Source: an uncultured Lachnospiraceae bacterium (lineage in GTDB: Bacteria > Bacillota > Clostridia > Lachnospirales > Lachnospiraceae). From it: a stretch of 14,400 nucleotides of DNA. The notes below the pieces were generated by a model. It did no database searches, was not told the DNA's origin, and saw only the letters and a program-made list of their open reading frames with translations. How positions within the stretch are numbered: position 1 is the stretch's first letter; every line of letters starts with the position of its first letter. Where the stretch lies: contig CALGGH010000133.1 in assembly GCA_937916415.1 (NCBI GenBank), forward strand, positions 1 through 14,400, given 5' to 3'. The position numbers and the translations under genes were made by a program. This document shows, piece after piece, positions 7,740 to 14,392 of the stretch.

Positions 7740-8824
7740 TGAGTGATAATAAATCGCGCAGCAGACGCAGGGGCAATGCCACGTACGTACTGGAGATCCT
7801 GCTCTGCCTGATAGCGCTTACGGCCATCATCTTTGCGATGCTTTTTCTGATCAGGTTTCACCTGCTTCAGGATACCGCTGCCGAGCTGCAGGCCAGGCTG
7901 GACGTATATGAGGATCCGTCGGATCCTTACGTCAAGGCATCCGAGCTCGCCGCACGCACGGAGGGAATTCGCGAAGAGCTGTACGCTTCGGCATACAACG
8001 AGGGCCGGGATTCGGCACTTAATGAACTCAAGTACAACCTGACCGACACTGACTCCGTCATCAAGGCAATGATGCCCTTTTATCCGGATGACCTGATCCT
8101 TTACTACGAGGGAGAATACTTATTTGTCCCCATAGCAAATGACCTAAGGCATAACACCTATGACCTGTCGCTTTTTAATCGCATGGATAATGGACGCATG
8201 TCATACGTTTCATCCGACGTGTCGACCGAGACCTGGATCGACGTATCCAAATTTCAGGGCAGGATAGACTGGGACGGCGTGGCCTCCGACGGCATAGACG
8301 GAGTCATCATGAGGCTGGGCTACCGGGGTTATTCAAAGGGAGACATCATGCCGGATGACACCTTTGAATACAACATGAAGGGCGCCACCAGAAACGGCCT
8401 CAAGGTAGGCGTGTATTTCCTTTCACAGGCCATATCCGAGGATGAGGCCGTAGAGGAAGCGGAATACGTCATAGAGAAGCTGCAGGACTATGACGTCGAC
8501 GGACCGGTTGCCATAGACATAGAACTGGTCGGCGGGGATGACGGCAGGGGCAACGCCCTGTCCAACGCCGAAAGGACCAGATATACGGTGGCATTTTTGG
8601 AACGCATCAAAAAAGCCGAGTACGATACCCTGATTTACGGCAACATGAAAAGCTTCCTGATAATGCTTGACATAGCGGATCTCGAGGATTATCCCAAATG
8701 GTTCGCTTATTATGATGATCAGCCATACTGGCCCTATGAGATGGACTATTGGCAATACACCGAAAAGGGCAGGGTTGACGGGATAGACGGAGACGTTGAC
8801 TTAAACATCCGGTTTTTGGACTGA
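7739..8824 (+). CDS. Membrane-anchored GH25 (lysozyme/N-acetylmuramidase) family protein
   Basis: This 361-residue protein begins at the ATG overlapping the ilvA stop by one base. A basic N-terminus (KSRSRRRG) precedes one hydrophobic segment at about residues 17-40, which should act as a signal anchor placing the rest outside the membrane. Residues about 44-165 form a helical/acidic linker. The GH25 domain starts at WIDVSKFQG (166-174) with Asp168, includes AIDIE (Asp260 and Glu262, the catalytic DxE pair), and ends with DYWQYTEKGRVDGIDGDVDLN, the usual C-terminal strand. GH25 enzymes cleave the MurNAc-GlcNAc beta-1,4 bond of peptidoglycan. Because it is anchored and not followed by cell-wall-binding repeats, a role in the cell's own wall turnover is more likely than phage lysis; that is inference. 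No phage genes are near. Confidence 0.88.
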   Translation: MSDNKSRSRRRGNATYVLEILLCLIALTAIIFAMLFLIRFHLLQDTAAELQARLDVYEDPSDPYVKASELAARTEGIREELYASAYNEGRDSALNELKYNLTDTDSVIKAMMPFYPDDLILYYEGEYLFVPIANDLRHNTYDLSLFNRMDNGRMSYVSSDVSTETWIDVSKFQGRIDWDGVASDGIDGVIMRLGYRGYSKGDIMPDDTFEYNMKGATRNGLKVGVYFLSQAISEDEAVEEAEYVIEKLQDYDVDGPVAIDIELVGGDDGRGNALSNAERTRYTVAFLERIKKAEYDTLIYGNMKSFLIMLDIADLEDYPKWFAYYDDQPYWPYEMDYWQYTEKGRVDGIDGDVDLNIRFLD

Positions 8825-8886
8825 ACATGGATGGAGTGCATCACATGGTTATGCTTGTGAAAAGCATTAACGGAGATTAAGAGTAA

Positions 8887-9813
8887 ATGAGCAAGCTCCA
8901 ATTCTTGAAGGAACTGATCACCTCGCCTGCCACGCGCATGTATTTTCTATCGGCACACGGGTTTTATCGTGGCATGTCCGATGAGAAGTATTTAAAAAAG
9001 ATGTGGAAATACCGGATGGGAGGGGAGTTAAACCTTGACGACCCCCAGACCTTCTGCGAAAAAATGCAGTGGCTGAAGGTCTACAACCAGAATCCGGAAT
9101 ACAGCAGGTACGTGGACAAATATGAGGTCAAGCAGATCGTTGCCCGGGAGATTGGACCGGAGCACGTTATCCCGCTTTATGGCGCATGGAACAGCTTTGA
9201 CGAGATAGACTTTGACGCGCTTCCTGACCAGTTCATCTTAAAGACCACCCATGACAGCGGCGGTTTCATGATCTGCAAGGACAAGGCCACCTTTGACCGG
9301 GACAAGGCCAGGCGCAAGTTTGACAAGGCCATGAAGCGAAATTATTACTGGGGTGACAGGGAGTGGCCGTACAAAAACGTCACGCCCCGCATCATAGCGG
9401 AAAAGTACGTAGATTCATTGGGAAAGCCTGATTCCGTCGAATACAAGCTGACTTGCATGAACGGGAAGCTTAGCTTTACGACCGTATGCACGGGCATCGC
9501 TCATTCGGCTTTTGAAAACCGTACCAATGACAGCTTTGACCCTGAGGGCAATCACATGCCGTGGTATGCTTTCTATAAGAATTCAGCCAAGCCGGTATCT
9601 CTTCCGGATCAGCTTGACGAAATGGTGGAGTATGCTGAAAAGCTATCCAAGGGGATTCCGTATACGAGGGTTGATTTCTATTGTATGGACGGTCGGGTTT
9701 ACTTTGGTGAGATCACGTTCTTTACCTGGGCGGGCTTCCTGGAGTTCACTCCGCCCGAGTGGGACCGCAAGCTGGGCGACATGCTCATCCTGCCGGAAAA
9801 ATACCAGCCTTGA
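8887..9813 (+). CDS. TupA-like ATP-grasp family protein
   Basis: The protein has 308 residues starting MSKLQFLKEL at 8887; a modest GGAG lies 11 nt upstream. The layout fits the TupA-like ATP-grasp family, which is often found in capsule and exopolysaccharide loci and annotated as glycosyltransferase. Family-like features are LNLDDPQTFCEKMQWLKVYN near residues 48-67, DKYEVKQIV, the FILKTTHDSGG nucleotide-binding strand-loop (about 117-127), PRIIAEKYVD, VEYKLTCMNGK, and the C-terminal YTRVDFYCMDGRVYFGEITF with Asp and Glu suited to Mg-ATP binding. ATP-grasp enzymes join a carboxylate to an amine or thiol through an acylphosphate. The substrate here is unknown. No glycosyltransferase or Wzx/Wzy genes are close, so a capsule role is not supported by context. 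It follows the GH25 gene after 62 nt and precedes the DUF1905-like/peptidase gene by 88 nt, same strand, with no clear terminator between. Confidence 0.75.
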   Translation: MSKLQFLKELITSPATRMYFLSAHGFYRGMSDEKYLKKMWKYRMGGELNLDDPQTFCEKMQWLKVYNQNPEYSRYVDKYEVKQIVAREIGPEHVIPLYGAWNSFDEIDFDALPDQFILKTTHDSGGFMICKDKATFDRDKARRKFDKAMKRNYYWGDREWPYKNVTPRIIAEKYVDSLGKPDSVEYKLTCMNGKLSFTTVCTGIAHSAFENRTNDSFDPEGNHMPWYAFYKNSAKPVSLPDQLDEMVEYAEKLSKGIPYTRVDFYCMDGRVYFGEITFFTWAGFLEFTPPEWDRKLGDMLILPEKYQP

Positions 9814-9901
9814 GTCTTTGACCGTGTGTTGTACTGGATACGACGCATTTAAGGATATCAATAATTCATTCCCATAAAAAATCAAAAGGGGGTATATAAA
9901 A

Positions 9902-10570
9902 ATGAAATACGAATTTAAGAGCAAGGTGGAGTTTAGGGATACGGAGAACACGATTCCGGTGCCCTTCAACGTATGGGAGGTATGCGAGGTTGTCGGCAAG
10001 GCACCCGTCAGGGTCTGCTTCGACGACATCTGCTTTACCGCCAACATGGAGTCTAAGGGACAGGGCTACTATGACATTCCCGTGACCGATGACGTCATGA
10101 GCAAGGTTGAGACCGGCAAGGAATATACGATCTCGCTGCAGATCGTAGGAAACAACTTAGACATTTCCGATTCTCCGTATTGGGAGGCTAATCCGATCCG
10201 CCGCGTTGATCACATCGACCTGGTGACGCAGCCCTGGGACGGACTCTGCGGTCAGGCAGCAGTGGCCATGATCGCCGGAATTTCCCTGGATGAAGCCTGC
10301 GACCTGATGCATTGCCGCGAATGGCAGGCCAACATGGCCAAGATGATCACGGCACTGGATTATCTGGGCATTCCTCACTCCAACACGCTGATCTATACGC
10401 TCGGCCGCGAGTGCGAACTGCCCAAGTGCGCGATCCTGATGGAAAAGATGGGCCGCTATTCACACTATCTGGTAGCCTTTGACGGCAAGTTCTATGATCC
10501 TAACGTGCCAGTCATGAACGAATACGATACCAAAAAGCTGATCGGATACCTGGAGATCGGCTCCGTCTGA
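9902..10570 (+). CDS. DUF1905-like domain fused to a C39-like cysteine peptidase domain
   Basis: This 222-residue protein starts MKYEFKSKVE at 9902, with AGGGGG at 9887-9892 as ribosome-binding site. Residues about 1-82 resemble DUF1905 (FKSKVEFR, TIPVPFNVWEVC, then short beta strands and TGKEYTISLQIVG). Residues about 105-215 look like a papain-fold C39-like domain: QPWDGLCGQAAVAMIAG with candidate nucleophile Cys116, SHYLVAFDGKFYDPN with candidate His188 and a following Asp199/Asn201. There is no signal peptide or membrane segment, so it should be cytoplasmic. Usual bacteriocin C39 peptidases are fused to ABC transporters; none is present here. The gene ends 20 nt before a tandem duplication and terminator, making it the last gene of its transcription unit. 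Domain calls are by eye, and function (leader peptide cleavage, amidase, isopeptidase or none) is open. Confidence 0.6.
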   Translation: MKYEFKSKVEFRDTENTIPVPFNVWEVCEVVGKAPVRVCFDDICFTANMESKGQGYYDIPVTDDVMSKVETGKEYTISLQIVGNNLDISDSPYWEANPIRRVDHIDLVTQPWDGLCGQAAVAMIAGISLDEACDLMHCREWQANMAKMITALDYLGIPHSNTLIYTLGRECELPKCAILMEKMGRYSHYLVAFDGKFYDPNVPVMNEYDTKKLIGYLEIGSV

Positions 10571-10590
10571 ACCGAAAAACCTGATCAAAA

Positions 10591-10640
10591 GACATCAACC
10601 CTGCCAAAAAAAAATGACATCAACCCTGCCAAGAAAAAAT
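10591..10640 (+). repeat. 25-bp tandem duplication (two copies, one mismatch)
   Basis: GACATCAACCCTGCCAAAAA and its following AAAAT (10591-10615) is repeated at 10616-10640 with a single A-to-G change at unit position 18. The second copy supplies the 5' arm of the terminator hairpin. The first copy contains nearly the same arm and could pair with the same 3' arm through a longer loop. Confidence 0.9.
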
Positions 10641-10657
10641 GCTTGACAGGGTTTTTT
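10622..10657 (+). terminator. Rho-independent terminator after the DUF1905-like/peptidase gene
   Basis: AACCCTGCCAAG (10622-10633) pairs with CTTGACAGGGTT (10642-10653), 12 bp with one C-A mismatch, around an 8-nt A-rich loop, and runs into six T (10652-10657). The stem overlaps the second unit of the tandem duplication on its left and the ylxM-ffh promoter on its right. Confidence 0.85.
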
Positions 10658-10671
10658 GTTCGTAGTACTAT
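10643..10671 (+). promoter_or_regulatory. Sigma-70/SigA-type promoter for ylxM-ffh, embedded in the upstream terminator
   Basis: TTGACA at 10643-10648 is a perfect -35 box. After a 17-nt spacer, TACTAT at 10666-10671 is a good -10 box, so transcription should begin around 10677-10680. The -35 box is part of the 3' arm of the terminator and the T-tract forms part of the spacer. The predicted leader before ylxM is about 80 nt. Confidence 0.75.
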
Positions 10672-10756
10672 GTACTTTGCGTGCTCGTCAAACAGTTTTG
10701 CTTTACGCCGAATGACGCCGGGATGATTTGATAAGCGTTTTGATGGACGTTTGCAT

Positions 10757-11107
10757 ATGGAAAAGATAGTCAGACAGGGAATATTATATGATTTTTATGG
10801 CGAATTGCTGACCGAGCATCAAAAGCAGGTCTATGAAGCCGTCGTAGATGACAACCTGTCCCAGTCTGAGATAGCCGATCAGATGAACGTTTCCAGGCAG
10901 GCGGTTCACGACCTGATGAAACGGACCGACGTAATCCTCGAGGAATATGAGAGCAAGCTGGGACTGATGAAGCGTTTTGGCGAGATCAGGCAGAGAGTGG
11001 ATCAGATCAAGCATCTGCTTGCCGTGATGGACAGCGAGGAATACGGTTTTGCCGAGGAACGTGCCGAGGCCGTGACGCTGTGTGATGAGGTCGTTGACCT
11101 GTTGTAA
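10757..11107 (+). CDS. ylxM: YlxM-family HTH protein, SRP-associated
   Basis: The chosen start is ATG 10757 (MEKIVRQGIL, 116 residues); an in-frame TTG two codons earlier is possible, and the ribosome-binding site is weak either way (TGGA about 9 nt upstream). The N-terminal ILYDFYGELLTEHQKQVYEA and the helix-turn-helix LSQSEIADQMNVSRQAVHDL (about residues 35-54) are the hallmark of YlxM/UPF0122, a small protein encoded just upstream of ffh in many Firmicutes. It has been linked to SRP function, and its HTH resembles sigma-factor region 4. The C-terminal half is a charged helix. It is the first gene behind the promoter at 10643-10671, with ffh 74 nt downstream. Its direct role in SRP assembly versus regulation is not shown by sequence. 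Confidence 0.92.
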   Translation: MEKIVRQGILYDFYGELLTEHQKQVYEAVVDDNLSQSEIADQMNVSRQAVHDLMKRTDVILEEYESKLGLMKRFGEIRQRVDQIKHLLAVMDSEEYGFAEERAEAVTLCDEVVDLL

Positions 11108-11181
11108 TGACATGTCTTTTTACGTGGCTGACTTCATCTGATGCCGTTTAGGACGACAAAACGATTTGGGATAACAAATAC

Positions 11182-12546
11182 ATGGCATTTGAGAGCCTTT
11201 CCGATAAACTTCAGAACGTATTTAAGAACCTTAAGGGCAAGGGCAGGCTGTCCGAAGAAGACGTAAAGGCTGCACTCAGGGAAGTGCGCATGGCCCTGCT
11301 TGAGGCGGACGTTAACTTTAAGGTCGTCAAGCAGTTCACCAGGTCCGTAGAGGAAAAGGCCATTGGCGAGGACGTCCTGAATGGATTAAACCCGGCCCAG
11401 ATGGTCGTCAAGATCGTTCGCGATCAGATGGTTGAACTCATGGGCTCCGAGATCACGGAGATCCAGTATCAGCCCGGCAAAAGCCTGACGGTCATCATGA
11501 TGTGCGGACTGCAGGGCGCCGGCAAGACCACGACGGCTGCCAAGCTGGCCGGCAAGATGAAGAACAAGGGCAAGAAGATCCTTCTTGCGGCCTGCGATAC
11601 TTACAGGCCCGCGGCCATCAAGCAGCTGGAAGTAAATGCCGAAAAACAGGGCGTTGACTGTTTCTCAATGGGAGATAAGGAAAACCCCGTTAACATAGCC
11701 AAAGCAGCATTCGATAAGGCCACTGCCGAGGGATACAACGTCCTGATCATCGATACCGCGGGACGCCTGCACGTAGATGAAGACATGATGAACGAGCTCA
11801 AGAACGTTAAGAGCACCGTTACCGTTCATCAGACTCTTTTGGTCGTGGACGCGATGACCGGTCAGGATGCGGTCAACGTTGCGGGCGAATTTGAAAAAGA
11901 GATCGGCATCGACGGAGTGATCCTCTCCAAAAGCGATTCCGATACGAGGGGCGGCGCTGCGCTGTCCATCAGGGCGGTCACCGGCAAGCCCATACTGTAC
12001 GTGGGCATGGGCGAGAAGCTATCGGACTTAGAGCCCTTTTACCCGGACAGGATGGCCGGCAGGATACTCGGCATGGGCGACGTGCTGACGCTGATCGACA
12101 AGGCGGCCGAGAATCTCGACATCGACGAGGAATCGGGCAAAAAGATGGCCGACCGCATGAAGAAGGGCAAGTTCGACTTCAACGATTACCTCGAGAGCAT
12201 GAAACAGATGCGCAACATGGGAGGCCTGTCATCGATAATCGGCATGCTGGGCCTTGGCAATCAGATGAAGGGCGTTGACCTCGAATCCGCCGCCAATGAG
12301 AAACAGATGGCGCACATGGAGGCGATAGTGCTGTCGATGACGCCGGCGGAGCGCAGGGATCCCAAGCTGTTAAATCCCAGCCGCAAGCACAGGATAGCCA
12401 AGGGCTGCGGACTGGACGTCAGCGAGGTGAACAGGTTCATCAAGCAGTTCGAGCAGTCGCAGAAGGTCATGAAGCAGATGGGCGGCGGCCTGGGCAAAAG
12501 GGGCGGATTTAAAATGCCCGGAGGCTTTGGCGGGCTTGGCTTTTGA
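11182..12546 (+). CDS. ffh: Signal recognition particle GTPase Ffh (SRP54)
   Basis: This 454-residue protein starts MAFESLSDKL. Ffh binds signal sequences and the SRP RNA, then docks with FtsY to deliver ribosomes to the Sec translocon. The N domain (about 1-95) contains the ALLEADVNF motif. G-domain motifs are G1 GLQGAGKTT 109-117, G2 DTYRPAA 139-145 and G3 DTAGR 191-195. The closing segment is PILYVGMGEKLSDL, then GMGDV. The methionine-rich M domain (about 325-454) includes SRKHRIAKGCGLDVSEVNRF, the RNA-binding helices, and ends in a Gly-rich tail. The G4 loop reads SKSDSDTRGG (249-258), where most Ffh have TKLDGDTRGG: the lysine and aspartate that read the guanine are kept, but Leu and Gly become Ser. 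Length is normal. The ribosome-binding site is weak (GGGAT 11 nt upstream). Confidence 0.97.
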   Translation: MAFESLSDKLQNVFKNLKGKGRLSEEDVKAALREVRMALLEADVNFKVVKQFTRSVEEKAIGEDVLNGLNPAQMVVKIVRDQMVELMGSEITEIQYQPGKSLTVIMMCGLQGAGKTTTAAKLAGKMKNKGKKILLAACDTYRPAAIKQLEVNAEKQGVDCFSMGDKENPVNIAKAAFDKATAEGYNVLIIDTAGRLHVDEDMMNELKNVKSTVTVHQTLLVVDAMTGQDAVNVAGEFEKEIGIDGVILSKSDSDTRGGAALSIRAVTGKPILYVGMGEKLSDLEPFYPDRMAGRILGMGDVLTLIDKAAENLDIDEESGKKMADRMKKGKFDFNDYLESMKQMRNMGGLSSIIGMLGLGNQMKGVDLESAANEKQMAHMEAIVLSMTPAERRDPKLLNPSRKHRIAKGCGLDVSEVNRFIKQFEQSQKVMKQMGGGLGKRGGFKMPGGFGGLGF

Positions 12547-12563
12547 AGTAACGCCGCCTTCAC

Positions 12564-12609
12564 CATTATTAACATGGATAATGAGCTCGAACCGTGAGAG
12601 TGATCACGG
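12564..12609 (+). promoter_or_regulatory. Two short perfect inverted repeats in the ffh-rpsP spacer
   Basis: CATTAT (12564-12569) pairs with ATAATG (12578-12583) across 8 nt. CCGTGA (12592-12597) pairs with TCACGG (12604-12609) across 6 nt. Neither is followed by a proper T-tract, so they are not convincing terminators. They may be leader hairpins, RNA-processing sites or chance. I see no promoter that I would defend in this 104-nt spacer. Confidence 0.35.
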
Positions 12610-12650
12610 CGTGGCTTTTATCAATAGAGACATTTTATGGAGGTAAATTT

Positions 12651-12896
12651 ATGGCAGTGAAGATCAGATTAAGAAGAATGGGCAAGAAGAAGGAGCCTTA
12701 CTATCGCATAGTGGTTGCAGACTCCAGATCTCCCAGGGACGGAAGATGCATCGCAGAGATCGGTTCCTACAATCCCAACACCGATCCTTCCACCTTTAAG
12801 GTGAATGAGGAAGAGGCCAGGAAGTGGCTTGCCAATGGCGCACAGCCCACTGACGTGGTTTCCAAGCTCTTCAAAGTAGCCGGCATTATCTCGTAA
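12651..12896 (+). CDS. rpsP: 30S ribosomal protein S16
   Basis: The start is ATG 12651 (MAVKIRLRRMGKKKEPYYRI), 81 residues, behind a strong TGGAGG at 12638-12643; a frame open from 12594 has no support. The sequence RLRRMGKKKEPYYRIVVADS, then SPRDGR, IGSYNP and AQPTDVV, is diagnostic of bS16. bS16 is an early-assembling protein of the 30S body. The length is typical. It heads the conserved rpsP-khpA-rimM-trmD-rplS block, following ffh by 104 nt as in many Firmicutes. Confidence 0.98.
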   Translation: MAVKIRLRRMGKKKEPYYRIVVADSRSPRDGRCIAEIGSYNPNTDPSTFKVNEEEARKWLANGAQPTDVVSKLFKVAGIIS

Positions 12897-12940
12897 GACA
12901 AGTCAGATTAATCATTGTCGAAGAATGTGAGGTAATGAAT

Positions 12941-13171
12941 ATGAAAGAATTGGTAGAAGTTATCGCCAAGTATCTGGTCGAGCATCCCGAAGACGTGGTA
13001 GTCACCGAAGAGGAATCCGGCAAGAACCTGGTGGTAAAGCTTCACGTGGCTGAGTCCGACATGGGCAAGGTCATAGGCAAGCAGGGGAGGATAGCCAAGG
13101 CCATCCGTTCCGTTGTTAAGGCGGCGTCTACCTTCGACAATAGAAGGGTAGACGTGGAAATAGTTGAATGA
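12941..13171 (+). CDS. khpA: KH-domain RNA-binding protein KhpA (YlqC)
   Basis: I prefer ATG 12941 (MKELVEVIAK, 76 residues) over the in-frame ATG at 12935 because GTGAGGT (12927-12933) is then about 8 nt away rather than 2. The protein is one KH domain with the GxxG loop GKQG at residues 46-49 (VIGKQGRIAKAIR). KhpA pairs with KhpB/Jag as an RNA-binding complex affecting cell elongation and division in streptococci and lactobacilli. Its place between rpsP and rimM is conserved across Firmicutes. Its stop overlaps the rimM start (ATGA). Confidence 0.96.
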   Translation: MKELVEVIAKYLVEHPEDVVVTEEESGKNLVVKLHVAESDMGKVIGKQGRIAKAIRSVVKAASTFDNRRVDVEIVE

Positions 13172-13671
13172 CAGAGGAATTTCAGGTAGGAGTCATCACT
13201 TCGACGCATGGACTGAAAGGCGAGGTCAAGGTTTTTCCGACCACGGATGACGTCCGCCGGTTCAGGAAGCTAAAAGAGGTAACCGCAAGGGTTCCGTCAG
13301 GAGACGTGCAGCTGCACGTAAGGAGCGTCAAGTTCTTTAAGCAGTTCGTGATTCTCGGATTTGAAGAATACGACGACATTAACGACATAGGTTTTTTGAT
13401 CAAGACACCGTTGATGGTGGACAGGTCTCATGCCGTAAGGCTTGAAAAAAACGAGTACTACGTGTCAGATCTGATGGGACTTAGATGCATTACCGATGAG
13501 GGCGAGGAATTGGGCCGCATCAAGGACGTGATGGCAACCGGAGCCAATGACGTATACGTGATAGACAGGGGAGATTCGGAACTCCTCATACCCGCCATCA
13601 AGGACTGCGTCCTGGAAGTGGACGTAGAATCCGGATTCATCAGGATACACCTGCTGGAGGGACTGATATGA
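13168..13671 (+). CDS. rimM: 16S rRNA processing/30S maturation factor RimM
   Basis: This 167-residue protein starts MTEEFQVGVI at the ATG overlapping the khpA stop by 4 nt (ATGA). The N-terminal RimM domain has VGVITSTHGLKGEVKVFPTT (about 7-26). The C-terminal PRC-barrel has YYVSDLMGL, GRIKDVMATGANDVYVID and LLIPAIKDCVLEVD. RimM binds ribosomal protein S19 and assists maturation of the 30S head. The length matches the family. It overlaps trmD by 4 nt at its end, so khpA, rimM and trmD are almost certainly translationally coupled. Confidence 0.97.
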   Translation: MTEEFQVGVITSTHGLKGEVKVFPTTDDVRRFRKLKEVTARVPSGDVQLHVRSVKFFKQFVILGFEEYDDINDIGFLIKTPLMVDRSHAVRLEKNEYYVSDLMGLRCITDEGEELGRIKDVMATGANDVYVIDRGDSELLIPAIKDCVLEVDVESGFIRIHLLEGLI

Positions 13672-14381
13672 CGAGATTTACCGTCATGACCCTGTTTCCG
13701 GAGATGATAGATGGCACGGCGGGAGTATCGATACTCTCACGGGCTGCCGACAGGGGACTGATCAGCATCGAAAGCGTAAACATTCGCGACTACACAACCA
13801 ACAAACATGGCCGGGTGGATGATTACACCTATGGCGGCGGAGCCGGAATGCTGATGCAGGCACAGCCCATATATGACTGCTATCGCTCGATAGTCGGGGA
13901 CGAGTCCCACGCAAGGGTGATATACGTCACTCCCCAGGGAGAGACGTTTAGTCAGCAGATGGCTGTCGAACTGGCCGGGGAGGATCATCTGATCTTTCTG
14001 TGCGGCCACTATGAAGGGATCGATGAGAGAGTCCTTCAGACCATCGTCACGGATTACGTATCGATAGGCGACTACGTGCTGACCGGAGGGGAGCTGCCGG
14101 CGCTGGTGATGATAGATGCCATAGCGCGCAACATCCCCGGAGTGCTGAACAATGATGCCAGCACCGATTATGAGAGTTTCTCTGACGGGCTTTTGGAATA
14201 CCCGCAATATTCCAGGCCGGAAGAATGGATGGGAATGAGAGTTCCCGATATCCTGATCAGCGGAGACCATGCCAAGGTTGACGCCTGGAGACATCAGGAA
14301 TCATTAAAAAGAACCAAGGAAAGACGCCCGGATCTGTATGAGGCTTACGCCATTGCTCATCCGGACGAGAGAAAACCTTAA
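13668..14381 (+). CDS. trmD: tRNA (guanine-N1)-methyltransferase TrmD
   Basis: TrmD methylates N1 of G37 in tRNAs reading CNN codons, using S-adenosylmethionine, which prevents +1 frameshifting. The protein has 237 residues (MTRFTVMTLF), starting in an ATGA overlap with rimM and preceded by TGGAGGG at 13655-13661. The SPOUT trefoil-knot signatures are complete: DDYTYGGGAGMLMQAQPIY, IFLCGHYEGIDERV and SIGDYVLTGGELPALVMIDA. The catalytic-site loop is ESFSDGLLEYPQYSRPEEW, with the conserved Asp after Ser. The C-terminal helical domain ends in the common HPDE-type tail. Length is normal. Confidence 0.98.
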   Translation: MTRFTVMTLFPEMIDGTAGVSILSRAADRGLISIESVNIRDYTTNKHGRVDDYTYGGGAGMLMQAQPIYDCYRSIVGDESHARVIYVTPQGETFSQQMAVELAGEDHLIFLCGHYEGIDERVLQTIVTDYVSIGDYVLTGGELPALVMIDAIARNIPGVLNNDASTDYESFSDGLLEYPQYSRPEEWMGMRVPDILISGDHAKVDAWRHQESLKRTKERRPDLYEAYAIAHPDERKP

Positions 14382-14392
14382 GGAGGAATTTT

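Larger units (their letters stand above)
10571..10750. other. Intergenic control region between the peptidase gene and ylxM
   Basis: These 180 bases hold, in order, 20 nt of spacer, the tandem duplication, the terminator, the promoter and a leader of about 80 nt. In the leader I see only a short direct repeat (ACGCCG twice, separated by AATG) and a tiny eight-codon frame starting with ATG at 10743 that overlaps the ylxM start out of frame. No riboswitch class is recognisable. Confidence 0.7.

Noticed and set aside
7739..8824. GH25 protein as a sign of a prophage
   Set aside because: No holin, tail, integrase or other phage gene is nearby, and the protein has a signal anchor and overlaps a metabolic gene.
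8851..8867. Hairpin ATGCTT-GTGAA-AAGCAT between the GH25 and ATP-grasp genes
   Set aside because: Only 6 bp, AT-rich and without a following T-tract; not a convincing terminator.
10743..10769. Eight-codon frame overlapping the ylxM start
   Set aside because: Too short to support as a gene or leader peptide; no codon bias for a regulatory amino acid. Mentioned only as context.
12594..12650. Longer S16 reading frame
   Set aside because: S16 begins MAVKIRLRR; the extension is leader sequence with the inverted repeats and the ribosome-binding site.
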